From Candidatus Electrothrix communis (GTDB lineage Bacteria > Desulfobacterota > Desulfobulbia > Desulfobulbales > Desulfobulbaceae): a DNA stretch of 64,000 bases. Positions 51,135 to 61,418 of this stretch are shown here, piece by piece. The notes beneath the pieces are model-generated. The model had not been told where the DNA came from, searched no databases, and worked only from the letters and a program-made list of their open reading frames with translations. A program made the translations under genes and the position numbers. The DNA is taken from positions 248,001-312,000 of the forward strand of contig CP130629.1 of NCBI GenBank assembly GCA_030644725.1. Reading direction: 5' to 3'. The first letter of the stretch is position 1; each line of letters begins with the position of its first letter.

Positions 51135-53132
51135 TCACACCTGAACCCGGACACAGCGGAAGCCAAGACCGCCGAAGCGGCTGCCAGGCCCGCGCCCGTC
51201 CCGGTAAGCGGAACGGCAGACCCGCGCCCCGCCGTACCACGAGCCGCCACGAAAGACACGATGCCCGCCGGGATCAACCTCATCCTGGCACCATTCCCAG
51301 ACATTACCGTGCATATCGTGAATCCCCCAGCCATTGGCCTTTTTTTCTCCAACGGGATGGGCCGTTCCTCCAGAATTCTTCTTGTACCAAGCATATTCTC
51401 CCAGCAACTTCTCATCGTCTCCGAAACAGTATGCTGATCCAAAACCTGCCCGACAGGCATACTCCCATTCCGCCTCCGTAGGCAGACGATAGGGCTGGCC
51501 GGTTTCCTGACTCAACCACTCGCAATACTCCTGAGCGTCATACCAAGTCACATTAATCACGGGACGGTGCCCTCTGCCCCAGCCTTCGTCATCCGGTTTT
51601 TTCCGACCTGTCGCCTCACAAGAAACATCGTACTCGGCAAAAGTGACCGGATACAAGCCAATAGCAAAACTGCTCTGCGTCACCCTCTGAACTGAGATTT
51701 CATTCTTATCTCCCATCCAAAATTGTCCACTAGGTAGTACAATCATTTTTGGAGCACTCTCTCCCGTTCGCAATTCGTCACGGATCACCCAATATTTTTC
51801 CACGTAACGACTGAAGTCAAAACCTGTCATATCAAAATCAATCCTACATGATCTCAAATCAACAGCAAGATCAACAAAACGAAATAATTGATCCGTAGCC
51901 CGCAACGGCTCCTCACCAACAAGCTGTTCATGCACCACACCCCAAGCCAGTAAAAACTCCCGGATCGTATAATGACTGAACCGAAAGGCCCGTTCAGAGT
52001 TACGGTTGAGCAAGGATCGTCCACCCAGCTCAAATTTTTCCAGCCAAGCTATGTTCCCATCCTCACGGACGAGTTGATCAAGTTCTTCCTCAAGAATAAA
52101 TGGCGTTCCAAGTCGATGCATCGTCTCAGCAATTCGCAAGCAGGCATGAAACAGCTCTTTCTGTTCCGGCACCCGGTGACGGATATCATGCTGGCTCCTG
52201 ATTTTACGTACCTCCCGATCCAGCCATTCATCCACCAAGGCCTCATACACAGTATAGGCATTCCAATCTCGCTCACACTCCGCAACAAGAAGTTTGTCTA
52301 TATGCTGCAAGAGCATAGGCCGCATGCGCAGATCCTGCATATGCTCCAGCAGACAGGTAGCCTTTTTCCGCTCTTTTTTAATCCGCCCTATCTGAAAACA
52401 AGGCCAATGATACCAGCGCAGGGGCAATTTTCGCTGAATAAACTCCTGCACCTGCTCGTCCGTAAACGGCGAAAGATAGAGCACCGGGCAATGATAACCG
52501 GACAGCACCTTGATCTCCGGTCGCCCTATCTTCTCCGGCTCCATTTCCGGGAAAAACTGGGTCCGACTGGAGATAATCACCCGCCTAAAATCCTCACTGG
52601 CCTGCAACAGCTCCAGCAAACGCTCCCGAATCCGCTTCCAGGCCTTGGGATCTTCATCCAGGGCATCAAGCAGGAGCACGGTTTCGCCCTTGTTCGGCAG
52701 AGCCTGCACTCGATCCAGGGTATCTGTACCCAGCTTGAATAGCGCACAGTTCATCCTTGTCGGCCAAAAACCAGTCAGGTGCGTAAGCTTGAGCATCAGC
52801 AGCAGAGAGGTCTTGCCCATCCCAGCATCGGAGAGAATGAACATCTGGTGGCGTCCATCCTTTTCCAGAGGAAGACTGCCGCGAAAAAATCCATTGATCC
52901 GCTCAAAGGCAGGCTGCTGAGCCGCTGAAATCAGGTCATCCTGATGGGCATCCGCCGGATTACGATCCTGGAAATACGGTTCAATATACAGGCCCCGGAG
53001 CTGTTCCGGGTCGACAAACTCGTCCCGCAGGCGGTCAAGCTCCTTTTTCCGCTCCCCGGTTATCCGCCCAAGCTGCTTCCACAGGGGCTTTATCCAGGAT
53101 GCTTTGACAAAGGTGAGTACTTCCAGCGCCAT
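51135..53132 (-). CDS. NACHT-type NTPase with C-terminal FGE (SUMF1) domain, paralog 2
   Basis: 665 residues from ATG 53132 (AGGAGG 6-7 bases upstream). Same plan as paralog 1: [20 protein letters not shown], Walker [13 protein letters not shown], Walker [27 protein letters not shown], and FGE part [40 protein letters not shown], then [20 protein letters not shown]. In the last 31 residues (51156-51248) many variable positions are NNC codons (TAC, GGC, GAC, CGC, AGC, TTC), as arise when AAC codons of a template are mutated at A. Walker A has D/A instead of the usual P/G before GKT. Confidence 0.85.
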   Translation of the reverse strand: MALEVLTFVKASWIKPLWKQLGRITGERKKELDRLRDEFVDPEQLRGLYIEPYFQDRNPADAHQDDLISAAQQPAFERINGFFRGSLPLEKDGRHQMFILSDAGMGKTSLLLMLKLTHLTGFWPTRMNCALFKLGTDTLDRVQALPNKGETVLLLDALDEDPKAWKRIRERLLELLQASEDFRRVIISSRTQFFPEMEPEKIGRPEIKVLSGYHCPVLYLSPFTDEQVQEFIQRKLPLRWYHWPCFQIGRIKKERKKATCLLEHMQDLRMRPMLLQHIDKLLVAECERDWNAYTVYEALVDEWLDREVRKIRSQHDIRHRVPEQKELFHACLRIAETMHRLGTPFILEEELDQLVREDGNIAWLEKFELGGRSLLNRNSERAFRFSHYTIREFLLAWGVVHEQLVGEEPLRATDQLFRFVDLAVDLRSCRIDFDMTGFDFSRYVEKYWVIRDELRTGESAPKMIVLPSGQFWMGDKNEISVQRVTQSSFAIGLYPVTFAEYDVSCEATGRKKPDDEGWGRGHRPVINVTWYDAQEYCEWLSQETGQPYRLPTEAEWEYACRAGFGSAYCFGDDEKLLGEYAWYKKNSGGTAHPVGEKKANGWGIHDMHGNVWEWCQDEVDPGGHRVFRGGSWYGGARVCRSAYRDGRGPGSRFGGLGFRCVRVQV

Positions 53133-53375
53133 TCTTTTCCTCCTGCAATTATTTTCAATGCCCTGAAAGGACAATATATATCAGCAAAGGGTAACACCCC
53201 GACTAACCCGGCAAAATATTTCTTGTAGGGTAAATGGAACAACGGTATCATATTCTTACGTGAGTGGCGATAATCATCATATAATACTGACGTGTTCTCG
53301 TCTCCCGTTTTTCAACGGAAAACCATACTGTTTTTCAGCCCACCAAGCAGTGGACAATCCACAGAGAGGCACATC

Positions 53376-53579
53376 ATGAAAACACTTTACCTAGAAATAG
53401 ATAACAGTTTGTATAAAATAATACTCTCAATGCTCAGGGGGTTACCAAGAAATAAAATAAAAATCATAGAAGAGAAGAGCCAAACTCAGCCTGCTGATAT
53501 CATGCAGTATGCCGGTCAGATCGAATGGCCTATGGACGGTGTTGAATATCAAAGAAAAATCCGAGACGAGGAATGGTGA
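53376..53579 (+). CDS. Antitoxin of a VapBC-like pair
   Basis: 67 residues from ATG 53376 (AGAGAGG upstream). MKTLYLEIDNSLYKIILSML, then KIKIIEEKSQTQPADIMQYA and GQIEWPMDGVEYQRKIRDEE. It lies one base before the PIN-domain toxin gene, and the IEWPxDGxxYQRxIRDEEW tail is typical of small antitoxins paired with PIN proteins. It would bind and neutralise the toxin and repress the operon. Confidence 0.7.
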   Translation: MKTLYLEIDNSLYKIILSMLRGLPRNKIKIIEEKSQTQPADIMQYAGQIEWPMDGVEYQRKIRDEEW

Positions 53580-53580
53580 G

Positions 53581-53940
53581 ATGGTTATCCTTGACACTAA
53601 TGCTGTTATCTACCTGCTCAACAATCAACTGGCAACACCGCTTGCTGAAGATGAGTACGGTATATCTGTCATTACCGAAATCGAATTACTTTCTTTCTCT
53701 GGGCTTTCCAACAAGCATGAAAACTTGCTCAGAAATCTTTTCCGTGACATCCTTATCCACCCGCTGGACGAAAACGTTAAAAATGAAACTATTGGCCTAA
53801 AAAGAACTCGTAAACTAAAAACCCCTGATGCTATCATCTGCGCAACAGCTCTTGTTAACAAGGCAACCTTGCTAACCAATGACAAACAACTTCTTCATGT
53901 AGCCGGGCTGGATGCAAGGCCTCTTCAGTTGTTGCCATAA
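53581..53940 (+). CDS. vapC: VapC-like PIN-domain toxin
   Basis: 119 residues. PIN acidic residues: Asp in MVILDTNAVIYLL, Glu in SVITEIELLSF, Asp in KLKTPDAIICATA and Asp in LLTNDKQLLHV. PIN toxins are Mg-dependent ribonucleases, typically cleaving tRNA or rRNA. Starts one base after the antitoxin stop. A longer frame upstream overlaps the antitoxin and is not used. Confidence 0.85.
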   Translation: MVILDTNAVIYLLNNQLATPLAEDEYGISVITEIELLSFSGLSNKHENLLRNLFRDILIHPLDENVKNETIGLKRTRKLKTPDAIICATALVNKATLLTNDKQLLHVAGLDARPLQLLP

Positions 53941-53984
53941 CCAAGTTTTCGCCCACCTTCTCTCTCCCGTAACAACAGACTTTC

Positions 53985-55046
53985 ATGGACAAAAATTTCA
54001 CAAAACAAGCCTGCCAACTCCTTAACGCTTCAGGCGATGATTGGTCGCAGGACAAAATACGCGCCACTCCTCTAACCCCGGACGGCTCCCTCCGCCGTTT
54101 CTGTCGGATTGAACATGAAGACGGCAGAACCGCTGTGGCTGTGGCCCCGCCCACCGATGACGCTGCCGGTCTGCACGAGGCGCGATCCGGTTGGCATATC
54201 GGGAGACATCTCTTTGCCGCTGGCGCACCGGTCCCGGAACTGTACGGCTTCGAGGAACAAAACGGCCTGCTGGTCTGCGAGGATCTGGGGGACCAACGGC
54301 TGCATGATCTGGTGCAGAAAAAGGAGATTGACTCGGAACAGGTCATCCAACTGTATCGGCAAACCGTGACCGAACTCGCCAGGATGCAGGTACGAGGCTG
54401 CCAAGGCTTCAAGTCGGACTGGTGCTGGGACACACCGAAATACGACCGCGCTCTGATGTTAGAGCGGGAATCTGGCTATTTCCTCCAAGCCCTGTGCCAC
54501 GATTTTTTCCAACTGGAGCTTGACGAAGAAAAAATAGCGCAGGATTTTCACGCACTGGCAAACAGGGCCTCCCAAGCAGACGCCTCCTTCTTTCTCCACC
54601 GGGATTTCCAAAGCCGCAACATCATGATCCAGCAGGACCAGGTTCGCTTCATCGACTATCAGGCAGGACGCCTTGGCCCCTTGGCCTACGACCTCGCCTC
54701 CCTGCTCATCGACCCCTATGCTGTCCTGCCCACCCCGATTCAGGAGGAGCTACTGGAACAGTATCTCGATGCTCTGACAGCTCTACATCCCTACGACCGC
54801 GCCCAATTCCGGCAAGAATATATCCTCCTGGCCCTGCAACGCAATCTCCAGATTCTGGGAGCTTTTGCCTTTCTCAGTCAGCAACGCGGCAAACCCTTTT
54901 TTCGGCAATACCTCATCCCTGCCCTGCACAGCCTGCAAGCCCTGCTTGCCAAAACCGCCACAGCGGAGTACCTTTATCTCAAATCGCTCAGCCACCGATG
55001 CCTGGAAAAGCTTCCGAGACTGAAAAAAGGCAGGCTCGCCCCGTAG
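53985..55046 (+). CDS. APH-family (aminoglycoside phosphotransferase-like) kinase
   Basis: 353 residues. Kinase-like fold: SLRRFCRIEHEDGRTAVAVA (N-lobe), NGLLVCEDLGDQRL (hinge), FFLHRDFQSRNIMIQ (catalytic loop HxDxxxxN) and VRFIDYQAGRLGPLAYDLAS (metal-binding Asp). It is the AmgK/YihE-like group that phosphorylates cell-wall sugars such as N-acetylmuramate, not a resistance enzyme. No murU partner is next to it, so the substrate is uncertain. Confidence 0.8.
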   Translation: MDKNFTKQACQLLNASGDDWSQDKIRATPLTPDGSLRRFCRIEHEDGRTAVAVAPPTDDAAGLHEARSGWHIGRHLFAAGAPVPELYGFEEQNGLLVCEDLGDQRLHDLVQKKEIDSEQVIQLYRQTVTELARMQVRGCQGFKSDWCWDTPKYDRALMLERESGYFLQALCHDFFQLELDEEKIAQDFHALANRASQADASFFLHRDFQSRNIMIQQDQVRFIDYQAGRLGPLAYDLASLLIDPYAVLPTPIQEELLEQYLDALTALHPYDRAQFRQEYILLALQRNLQILGAFAFLSQQRGKPFFRQYLIPALHSLQALLAKTATAEYLYLKSLSHRCLEKLPRLKKGRLAP

Positions 55047-55097
55047 GCATAAAAAATACAACCATCAACCAGAATCAACCTCATCTAACACCTCGCC

Positions 55098-55823
55098 ATG
55101 AAAAAACATTTTTATCGCATTATTGCCTGCTCTGTTTTTCTTTTCTCGCCCCTTGCTCAGGTCCATGCCCAAGATATCCTGCCACCTGCGAAACAGCAGC
55201 GACAGGAGATGATGAAAAACACTATGCTCAGGAAGACGGCGGACAATCTCCGTCAGAATACCGCGTTGAGCGAAGAGGAAAAAGGATATATGTTCCGCTT
55301 TAAGATGCGGAAGATGATGCAGGAAAGAATGCGTCAATCCGGCGAATCAATCTGGGGATGGGAACCCACAGCATGGCAAAAAACCTTACCAGCTATCGTT
55401 GTACAGGATGGCGGCACAACCCAGGAATACAGCTTTGTCGATCTGATCCAGGCCGACGGTTATCTCTGCCCCGGTTCTGCACGGGCCTACAAGGCGCTGG
55501 AGGTAGCCCTGCCTCTTCTCTACAAGGGGACTCCACCGGTAAAGGGCGATTTTAAAATCACCCACGGTGCCGCGCTCTGCACCTCCCTGGTCTACGATTA
55601 CTTTATGCATGGCTACACAGGTAAAGAATTTCTTGAACTGGACACAACCATTAAAGAAAAACTCATCACCATTGAGCGCCTCTCCACAGGAAAAAAGGTG
55701 ACGGTGACCTTTGCCCCTTCCGGTGGAATCCGAGGCCATGATCAAGTAGCAGCCGAAGCCGGTGATGTCATCCTGCATGCCGAGGAAGGGAAGGGGGTGA
55801 CAATTTATGTTGAAAAGGGATAA
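55098..55823 (+). CDS. Secreted protein with FmdE-like segment
   Basis: 241 residues. Signal peptide to about residue 24 (FLFSPLAQVHAQ). A charged helical region (~25-75, MFRFKMRKMMQERMRQ) precedes LIQADGYLCPGSARAYKALE, which resembles the FHGHxCPG segment of FmdE-type proteins but lacks its His. ITHGAALCTSLVYDYF gives another Cys. It may bind a metal or a cofactor in the periplasm. Its last 19 bases overlap the convergent gene on the other strand. Confidence 0.5.
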   Translation: MKKHFYRIIACSVFLFSPLAQVHAQDILPPAKQQRQEMMKNTMLRKTADNLRQNTALSEEEKGYMFRFKMRKMMQERMRQSGESIWGWEPTAWQKTLPAIVVQDGGTTQEYSFVDLIQADGYLCPGSARAYKALEVALPLLYKGTPPVKGDFKITHGAALCTSLVYDYFMHGYTGKEFLELDTTIKEKLITIERLSTGKKVTVTFAPSGGIRGHDQVAAEAGDVILHAEEGKGVTIYVEKG

Positions 55824-58800
55824 GGAAGGATCGGTCCGGTGCCCTTCTTGAGCGGACCTCCTCTCCAGCCTCCTTCTTTCCACTCCCGCTCCTTCCAGAG
55901 CGGACAGCGGTTGCGTATACACTCGTTGTTCTGCTCGTACTGGTCACAGTGAAGGACGGCCTCTGTTGGCAGAGCGATACCAAAAAACTCCTCAGAGAGC
56001 CGGGAAACATGGGTCAGGGCCAGCCAAGAATCACGCTGACAGCACCGCCCCCCGTTCATTCGGGCAATCTCCGTCAGGATCTGAGCGGTAAAATCCAAGG
56101 AGTTCTGACGCTCATCCGCTTTCAATGGGGTTGCCTCTAAAATCAGAGAAGCGGCAATACCCACACCGACAGCCGCACCGCAGCAGCCCCAAAACCCGCA
56201 TACCCCTCCGGGCACCTTACTGCCCCGATCAATCCCGGTGGCAATAATATCCCGGTTAATTGCCCCGCCGTTATTGCGATAGGCAGCCAGAATCACACCG
56301 GGAACCATCGCATGGTGTTCCGGCCCGTGCATGGGAACTGAGGGATGACTGCGGATACGGCTCATCAGGGCAATCATATCTTTTTCTGAGCTATTCAGAC
56401 ACACCGAACGGATGACCTCCAGACCTTCCTGCTGGTGGCAGCTATCGCAGACATAATGCCCGGCTGTGCAGGCACAAGGGGTGACGGACTTGCAACCGCA
56501 GAAAGAGCAGCTTGCCTCTGTACCGCCGTTGGTCTGATAGATCAGCTCCTCTCCGCAGACTATGCAACCGCTGAGATGACGGACAAGGGGACTTCTTCCG
56601 GGTCCGGTTGAATTATTTTGTCCAGCCCCTTCCGGAGGCACACCGCAACAGCAAGCCTCCTGCTCAATATTGGCAACAGCTCCTTTCTCATCAAGAAGGA
56701 ACACCTGATGGCCAAGCTGCTCTGCTTCCCAACGGGGGAGTTCGGTGATGCGCCCGCGCTCCAGACGCTGACCCGTTGATGTTTCTAACGTAGGCTCAGG
56801 TCCTCGAAAAAGACAACGAACCTTGTCTTCTTCCTCGTCAATAACTTCAGCCAACTCCGCCAAGCCCACCAACTCTGCTTTACCCGCCTCATAGGTCAAG
56901 GAATAAAAACGATGCCCTTCAACTTCCCGATACGGATAGCGTTTATGGAGATAGACCGAGGCAAACCCGCAATCCTCCAGCATGGCCACAAGATCATCCT
57001 GCTGCATGGCCCCGCCTAGGCACTCGCCCCGGTACTTGGTGCTGTTCTTGATGGCCGCGCTGACCGGTTCATCACTGACCACATCAGCAACCACCAGCCG
57101 CCCACCCGGCTTAAGGACCCGTATGATCTCCAGATAGGTTCTGCGCTTATCCGGGCTAAGATTGATCACGCAGTTGGAAATAACCACGTCCGCTGTTGCA
57201 TCGGCCAGTGGGATTTTTTCCAGATAGCCTTTGCGAAACTCGATATTATCATAGCCCAGGTCCGTCACCACATGCTGTTTCGAGTTTCGGGCGAGCTCCA
57301 GCATGGCATCGGTCATATCAATGCCGTACACCTGCCCGGCTGCCCCGACCTCAGCTGCCGCAAGAAAGCATTCCACCCCGCTGCCCGAGCCCAGGTCCGC
57401 CACAGTTTCGCCCTTTTGAGGTGCGGCATCTTTGACCGGACTTCCGCAACCGTAAGATTTTTCTTTCGCCTCTTCAGGAATATAATTACCCAGACCCGCA
57501 GCCGGATTAAAGGGGTTAACAATTTCTGTATTAGCCTGCTGGGCAGCAGCACTGTAAAATTCCCGCACAGAGGAATGACCATCATGTTCAGCCAGGGAAA
57601 TCAGACAATTACAATGGGTGAGACTGACAGAGCCATCAGAGCCGTTTTCTGTGTCTGGACAGTCATGGCGTACATCGCCCATACGCAGCCGAAACAGGCC
57701 CTGATCAGGATATTGTGCTGCCTGATCCGTAATGAGCTGCAAGGCCAGCTGTTCGTACAGGTCAATATAAGGATCATGGCCGACCAAATCATGAGCGGCC
57801 ACCCAGGAATGATCGGGGTCTCCGCCGCCGGTAATGAGCGACAAGGGACGTTGCTGTCCTTTCTCGGCATCTATCAGGCTGGTCGAACGAATCGTCTTCA
57901 GCACGAGGTTATTTTTCCAAACATCAGCCAGTCCTTGGTCCAGATAACCACAGGCAAGCTCCTCCACCCGTATCAGGGCCGGAGAAGGGTAGATAGTCCC
58001 ATCTGGGGCCACAGCAAGGGATTCCCAGCCCATATTGGTCAAATCGAAACGGGAACCGGGCACGGCAAAGACCTGGGCCTTCATAGCCTCCAGGTTGTCA
58101 ATCTTCATCCCCAATTCCCGACAGACCGCAGCTGTCTTGACAATCTGAGAGAACAGGCGAACCACCGGGACAAACTGACCGCTTGTTCCCTTGCCCCGGA
58201 CAAAATGATACATCAGATGGAGGCCGCCTGCCCCCAAGGCATGGGCCTGACGAGCGATTTGATCAAGCCGCCCTACATTATCGTTGTTCACAGCCACTGA
58301 AATGGTGAAGGCCAATCCCGTCTTTACAGCGGCCTCAAGATTTTCGCAAAGCCTGCTATAGGTGTTACGTCCCCGGAGAAAATCGTGTTCTTCCTGTAAA
58401 CCGTCCAGGCTGACCTGGAGATGAATCCGTTCATGATCCATTTCCATCAATTCGGCAAGATGCTTTTGGAGGAGCAGGCCATTGGTCAGAACCGCCACAT
58501 GATGAGTGGGATCCTGTTGCAGGACATATTGGATCATCCGGCAAAAATCAGGATAGACAAAGGGCTCACCGCCGGTAAAATAAAACAGATGACTGCCCAG
58601 CGCGGTGGCCTGATCAATGGCATCATGAAGGCGTTCCTGCTCCATGCTTTCCTTTTTGCTCGGAGAGGCGGAAAAAAGGCAATGGACACAGGAAAGATTG
58701 CAGGTATCTGTGATATGAAACCAGATTTCTTTTAAAGGACCGAGGCGCAGATGGTGACTACGCCCCTGGTAGGGCGACGGTGTGCCTTGATCTAAGAGAT

Positions 58801-59083
58801 GCTCTAATCGACGAAGATCGCGCCCAGCCTGATCCGGTTCTTCGTGCCGGTTGTTACAGAACTCAACCAGAGTCGCAACTCGATTGCCATGCTTTTGACA
58901 GGCCCTGAGCAGCTCATCGGTGCGGGTGGAGGGGACAAACCAGTCTGGTTTTTCCTGATCAATGTATACCGGCATACCGGCATGTTCGATTCGGTGCAGT
59001 CGTGTAACCCATTGCATAGGCATGTGTAAGATATGTTGAGGGTGCCCAGGCAGAGCTTGAGCACCGGAGAAAAAGAAAGCCAT
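55805..59083 (-). CDS. Radical SAM - methyltransferase - DUF5714 fusion protein
   Basis: 1092 residues. Residues ~115-400: radical SAM domain with CNLSCVHC (Cys128, 132, 135), [14 protein letters not shown] and [18 protein letters not shown]. Residues ~540-740: class I SAM methyltransferase of the ArsM/UbiE group: [45 protein letters not shown] and [18 protein letters not shown] motif follows (~811). Residues ~838-1080: DUF5714, with [51 protein letters not shown] and [19 protein letters not shown]. Both domains use SAM, so it probably makes or modifies a methylated (perhaps metalloid or tetrapyrrole-like) product. Reaction unknown. Monocistronic. Confidence 0.82.
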   Translation of the reverse strand: MAFFFSGAQALPGHPQHILHMPMQWVTRLHRIEHAGMPVYIDQEKPDWFVPSTRTDELLRACQKHGNRVATLVEFCNNRHEEPDQAGRDLRRLEHLLDQGTPSPYQGRSHHLRLGPLKEIWFHITDTCNLSCVHCLFSASPSKKESMEQERLHDAIDQATALGSHLFYFTGGEPFVYPDFCRMIQYVLQQDPTHHVAVLTNGLLLQKHLAELMEMDHERIHLQVSLDGLQEEHDFLRGRNTYSRLCENLEAAVKTGLAFTISVAVNNDNVGRLDQIARQAHALGAGGLHLMYHFVRGKGTSGQFVPVVRLFSQIVKTAAVCRELGMKIDNLEAMKAQVFAVPGSRFDLTNMGWESLAVAPDGTIYPSPALIRVEELACGYLDQGLADVWKNNLVLKTIRSTSLIDAEKGQQRPLSLITGGGDPDHSWVAAHDLVGHDPYIDLYEQLALQLITDQAAQYPDQGLFRLRMGDVRHDCPDTENGSDGSVSLTHCNCLISLAEHDGHSSVREFYSAAAQQANTEIVNPFNPAAGLGNYIPEEAKEKSYGCGSPVKDAAPQKGETVADLGSGSGVECFLAAAEVGAAGQVYGIDMTDAMLELARNSKQHVVTDLGYDNIEFRKGYLEKIPLADATADVVISNCVINLSPDKRRTYLEIIRVLKPGGRLVVADVVSDEPVSAAIKNSTKYRGECLGGAMQQDDLVAMLEDCGFASVYLHKRYPYREVEGHRFYSLTYEAGKAELVGLAELAEVIDEEEDKVRCLFRGPEPTLETSTGQRLERGRITELPRWEAEQLGHQVFLLDEKGAVANIEQEACCCGVPPEGAGQNNSTGPGRSPLVRHLSGCIVCGEELIYQTNGGTEASCSFCGCKSVTPCACTAGHYVCDSCHQQEGLEVIRSVCLNSSEKDMIALMSRIRSHPSVPMHGPEHHAMVPGVILAAYRNNGGAINRDIIATGIDRGSKVPGGVCGFWGCCGAAVGVGIAASLILEATPLKADERQNSLDFTAQILTEIARMNGGRCCQRDSWLALTHVSRLSEEFFGIALPTEAVLHCDQYEQNNECIRNRCPLWKEREWKEGGWRGGPLKKGTGPILPYPFST

Positions 59084-59430
59084 GAACTCAGGGTATTACC
59101 CTAAGCTGGTTTGTAGGAGCGCACCTGTGTGTGCGCCCGAACTTTTATCGTGGAGAATCAAACAGGGCAGACACAGAGGTCTGCGCCCTACAACAGGTCC
59201 GGGGATTTCATAGCCTGAAAGGGTTATATTTATCAGCTCGGGGTAACACCCCGAGTCAACGGCTTGAATAGGTTTTATGCCCAGGGTGTTACCTGAGCCG
59301 GTTAGATATTGCCCTGTTGGGCCATTTTTTACTGAAGGACGGTTCCTGTTCAGCAGGCAGACATACAGGGCGAAGGATTCCAGATCAAGGATTTTGAACC
59401 TGCATGTTATCCCGGCTTAAGTTGGTCACT
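59084..59430. repeat. Repeat-rich gap with family 1 and family 2 elements
   Basis: Holds AGGGTATTACCCTAAGCTGG (59085), a family 1 copy at 59113-59191 (GTAGGAGCGCACCTG ... CTGCGCCCTAC), and family 2 copies at 59230-59260 (CTCGGGGTAACACCCCGAG) and 59283-59325 (GGGTGTTACCTGAGCCGG then TTGCCCTGTTGGGCCAT). No gene is seen. Confidence 0.7.
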
Positions 59431-60264
59431 TTAAAATTCAATGCCTGCTTGTTTCAATAATTTTTCAAGCCTGTCTTTTTCCGCTTCTGCTTTCCTTCTT
59501 TCCGCCCTTTCGTAAGCTATGAGTCGTTCCTGAGTCGCTAATTCTTCTAAAATCTCATCTTCCATTTCCATATCTTCACAAAGTTCTTTGCTGGCAGAAG
59601 CCTTGTGCAGTCGTCTGATGATGACCTTGAATTCATCTGGAAACGAGGATTCCAATACATCAAGAAAATGTTTACTTTCTTTACTGGTATTGCTCTGATC
59701 AAAGATACTCAACAGTGTTTCCAATTTATTACGATGTTTTTTACGCAACCTCCTGACCTGAATGATATAACTGTCGTGGGTGAGACTTTCTATAAACTCC
59801 TCTTTTCGGGTCAGTTTCTCCTTGGTGGCATGGTCGTAATAATCTCTTTTCACATGGATTACGGGGCTGTCATTATGCTGGAGGTTATGCCCGAGAATAT
59901 AAATGCTTATAATGGGAAGAGCCTTCTTCTTCTGCGTCTTCTCATCCAGATAGATGTTGGAGTCTTCCTGATACTGTTTGCCGAGATATTTACGAAACCG
60001 GGTTATATCAGTGGGAAATTTAGCCTTTTGCAACTCAATAATAACCAGCCTGCTGCTGCCGTCCGGCTCCCGTATTTTTGCTGCGAAATCAATCCGCAAT
60101 ACTGTCAGGCCGCCATCAGGAAGTTTTCTGTTCAACTCGGTAAAGGCGAAATCAAGGGATTCTATCTCCTGTTCAATGATGTTTGATATGACCAGTTTGG
60201 CAACCCGCATATCCTGCATCAGATATTTGAACACGACATCGTAGAGGGGGTTTGCGACTTTCAT
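59431..60264 (-). CDS. Rpn/PD-(D/E)XK family protein, tandem copy A
   Basis: 277 residues from ATG 60264 (AGGA upstream). MKVANPLYDVVFKYLMQDMR start, LTVLRIDFAAKIREPDGSSR then LVIIELQKAKFPTDI carry the D...ExQ nuclease motif; YLGKQYQEDSNIYL, YILGHNLQHN follow. C-terminal AYERAERRKAEAEKDRLEKL is a short coiled coil. The protein is almost identical to copy B at 60419-61369 over the first ~245 residues. Confidence 0.85.
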   Translation of the reverse strand: MKVANPLYDVVFKYLMQDMRVAKLVISNIIEQEIESLDFAFTELNRKLPDGGLTVLRIDFAAKIREPDGSSRLVIIELQKAKFPTDITRFRKYLGKQYQEDSNIYLDEKTQKKKALPIISIYILGHNLQHNDSPVIHVKRDYYDHATKEKLTRKEEFIESLTHDSYIIQVRRLRKKHRNKLETLLSIFDQSNTSKESKHFLDVLESSFPDEFKVIIRRLHKASASKELCEDMEMEDEILEELATQERLIAYERAERRKAEAEKDRLEKLLKQAGIEF

Positions 60265-60313
60265 TGTTTTATTCCTCGGACTTGATGGAGACGGTAAATC
60301 AGGCGGCATGGTT

Positions 60314-60360
60314 TATGGTGTTTGTTACTCTGGGCTGATTAACGCGCCCCGTTTGGGGAA
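60314..60360. repeat. Family 2 repeat between the two Rpn copies
   Basis: TATGGTGTTTGTTACTCTGG then GCTGATTAACGCGCCCCGTT-TGGGG, a diverged copy of the element at 61419. It was probably duplicated together with the Rpn gene. Confidence 0.6.
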
Positions 60361-60418
60361 AAAAAGCTCCGTAGGATGCGCAGCTCCCGCATCAAAAAAC
60401 CGGCTTGCGTCGGTAACC

Positions 60419-61369
60419 TTAAAACGCAATACCTGCTTGTTTCAAGAGTTTTTCAAGCCTGACTTTTTCCGCTTCTGCCTTTTCTTTTCCCTCTTCTGCT
60501 TTCCTTTTTTCCGCTTCTGCTTTCTCTTTTTCCGCTTCCGCTTCCGCTTTCTCTTTTTCCGCTTCTGCTTTCTCTTTTTCCGCTTCCGCTTCCGCTTTCT
60601 CTTTTTCCGCCCTTTCGTAAGCTATGAGCCGCTCCTGAGTCGCTAATTCTTCTAAAATCTCATCTTCCATTTCCATATCTTCACAAAGTTCTTTGCTGGC
60701 GGACGCCTTGTGCAACCGTCTGATGATGACCTTAAATTCATCTGGAAAGGAGGATTCCAGTACATCAAGAAAATGTTTACTCTCTTTGCTGGTATTGCTC
60801 TGATCAAAGATACTCAACAGTGTTTCCAGCTTATTGCGATGTTTTTTACGTAATCTCCGCACCTGGATGATATAACTGTCGTGAGTGAGGCTTTCTATGA
60901 ACTCTTCTTTTCGGGTCAGTTTCTCTTTGGTGGCATGATCGTAATAATCTCTTTTCACATGGATAACTGGGCTGTCATTATGCTGGAGATTATGCCCGAG
61001 TATATAAATACTTATAATGGGCAACGCCTTCTTTTTCCGCGTTTTCTCATCCAGATGGATATTGGATTCTTCCTGGTACTGTTTACCGAGATATTTACGA
61101 AACCGAGTTATATCAGTGGGAAATTTAGCCTTTTGCAACTCAATGATAACCAGCCTGCTGCTGCCGTCCGGCTCCCGTATTTTTGCTGCGAAATCAATCC
61201 GCAATACTGTTAGGCCGCCATCAGGAAGTTTTCTGTTCAACTCGGTAAAGGCGAAATCAAGTGATTCTATCTCCTGTTCAATAATGTTTGATATGACCAG
61301 TTTGGCAACCCGCATATCCTGCATCAGGTATTTGAACACGACATCGTATAGGGGATTTGCGACTTTCAT
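60419..61369 (-). CDS. Rpn/PD-(D/E)XK family protein, tandem copy B with expanded AEKEKAEA coil
   Basis: 316 residues from ATG 61369. Same nuclease domain as copy A (LVIIELQKAKFPTDI with Glu/Gln). It differs mainly in the C-terminal ~70 residues, where heptad-like units EKAEAEAEKEKAEAEKEKAE are repeated (encoded by the CTTTTTCCGCTTC-type repeats at 60480-60615), so the coil is about 40 residues longer. The repeat probably expands and contracts by slippage. Confidence 0.85.
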   Translation of the reverse strand: MKVANPLYDVVFKYLMQDMRVAKLVISNIIEQEIESLDFAFTELNRKLPDGGLTVLRIDFAAKIREPDGSSRLVIIELQKAKFPTDITRFRKYLGKQYQEESNIHLDEKTRKKKALPIISIYILGHNLQHNDSPVIHVKRDYYDHATKEKLTRKEEFIESLTHDSYIIQVRRLRKKHRNKLETLLSIFDQSNTSKESKHFLDVLESSFPDEFKVIIRRLHKASASKELCEDMEMEDEILEELATQERLIAYERAEKEKAEAEAEKEKAEAEKEKAEAEAEKEKAEAEKRKAEEGKEKAEAEKVRLEKLLKQAGIAF

Positions 61370-61418
61370 TGTTTTATTCCTCGTACCTGATGGAGACGGC
61401 AAGTTAGGTGGCATGGTT

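Noticed and set aside
50621-51144. Several short plus-strand frames in the gap between the NACHT-FGE genes
   Set aside because: They are translations of palindromic repeat elements.
55805-55823. Convergent 19-bp gene overlap as a sign of misassembly
   Set aside because: Both genes end in plausible C-termini and short convergent overlaps are common, so it is noted but not treated as an error.
57272-58300. 342-codon plus-strand frame inside the fusion gene
   Set aside because: It is the antisense shadow of the radical SAM-methyltransferase-DUF5714 gene; composition is random and no motif is present.
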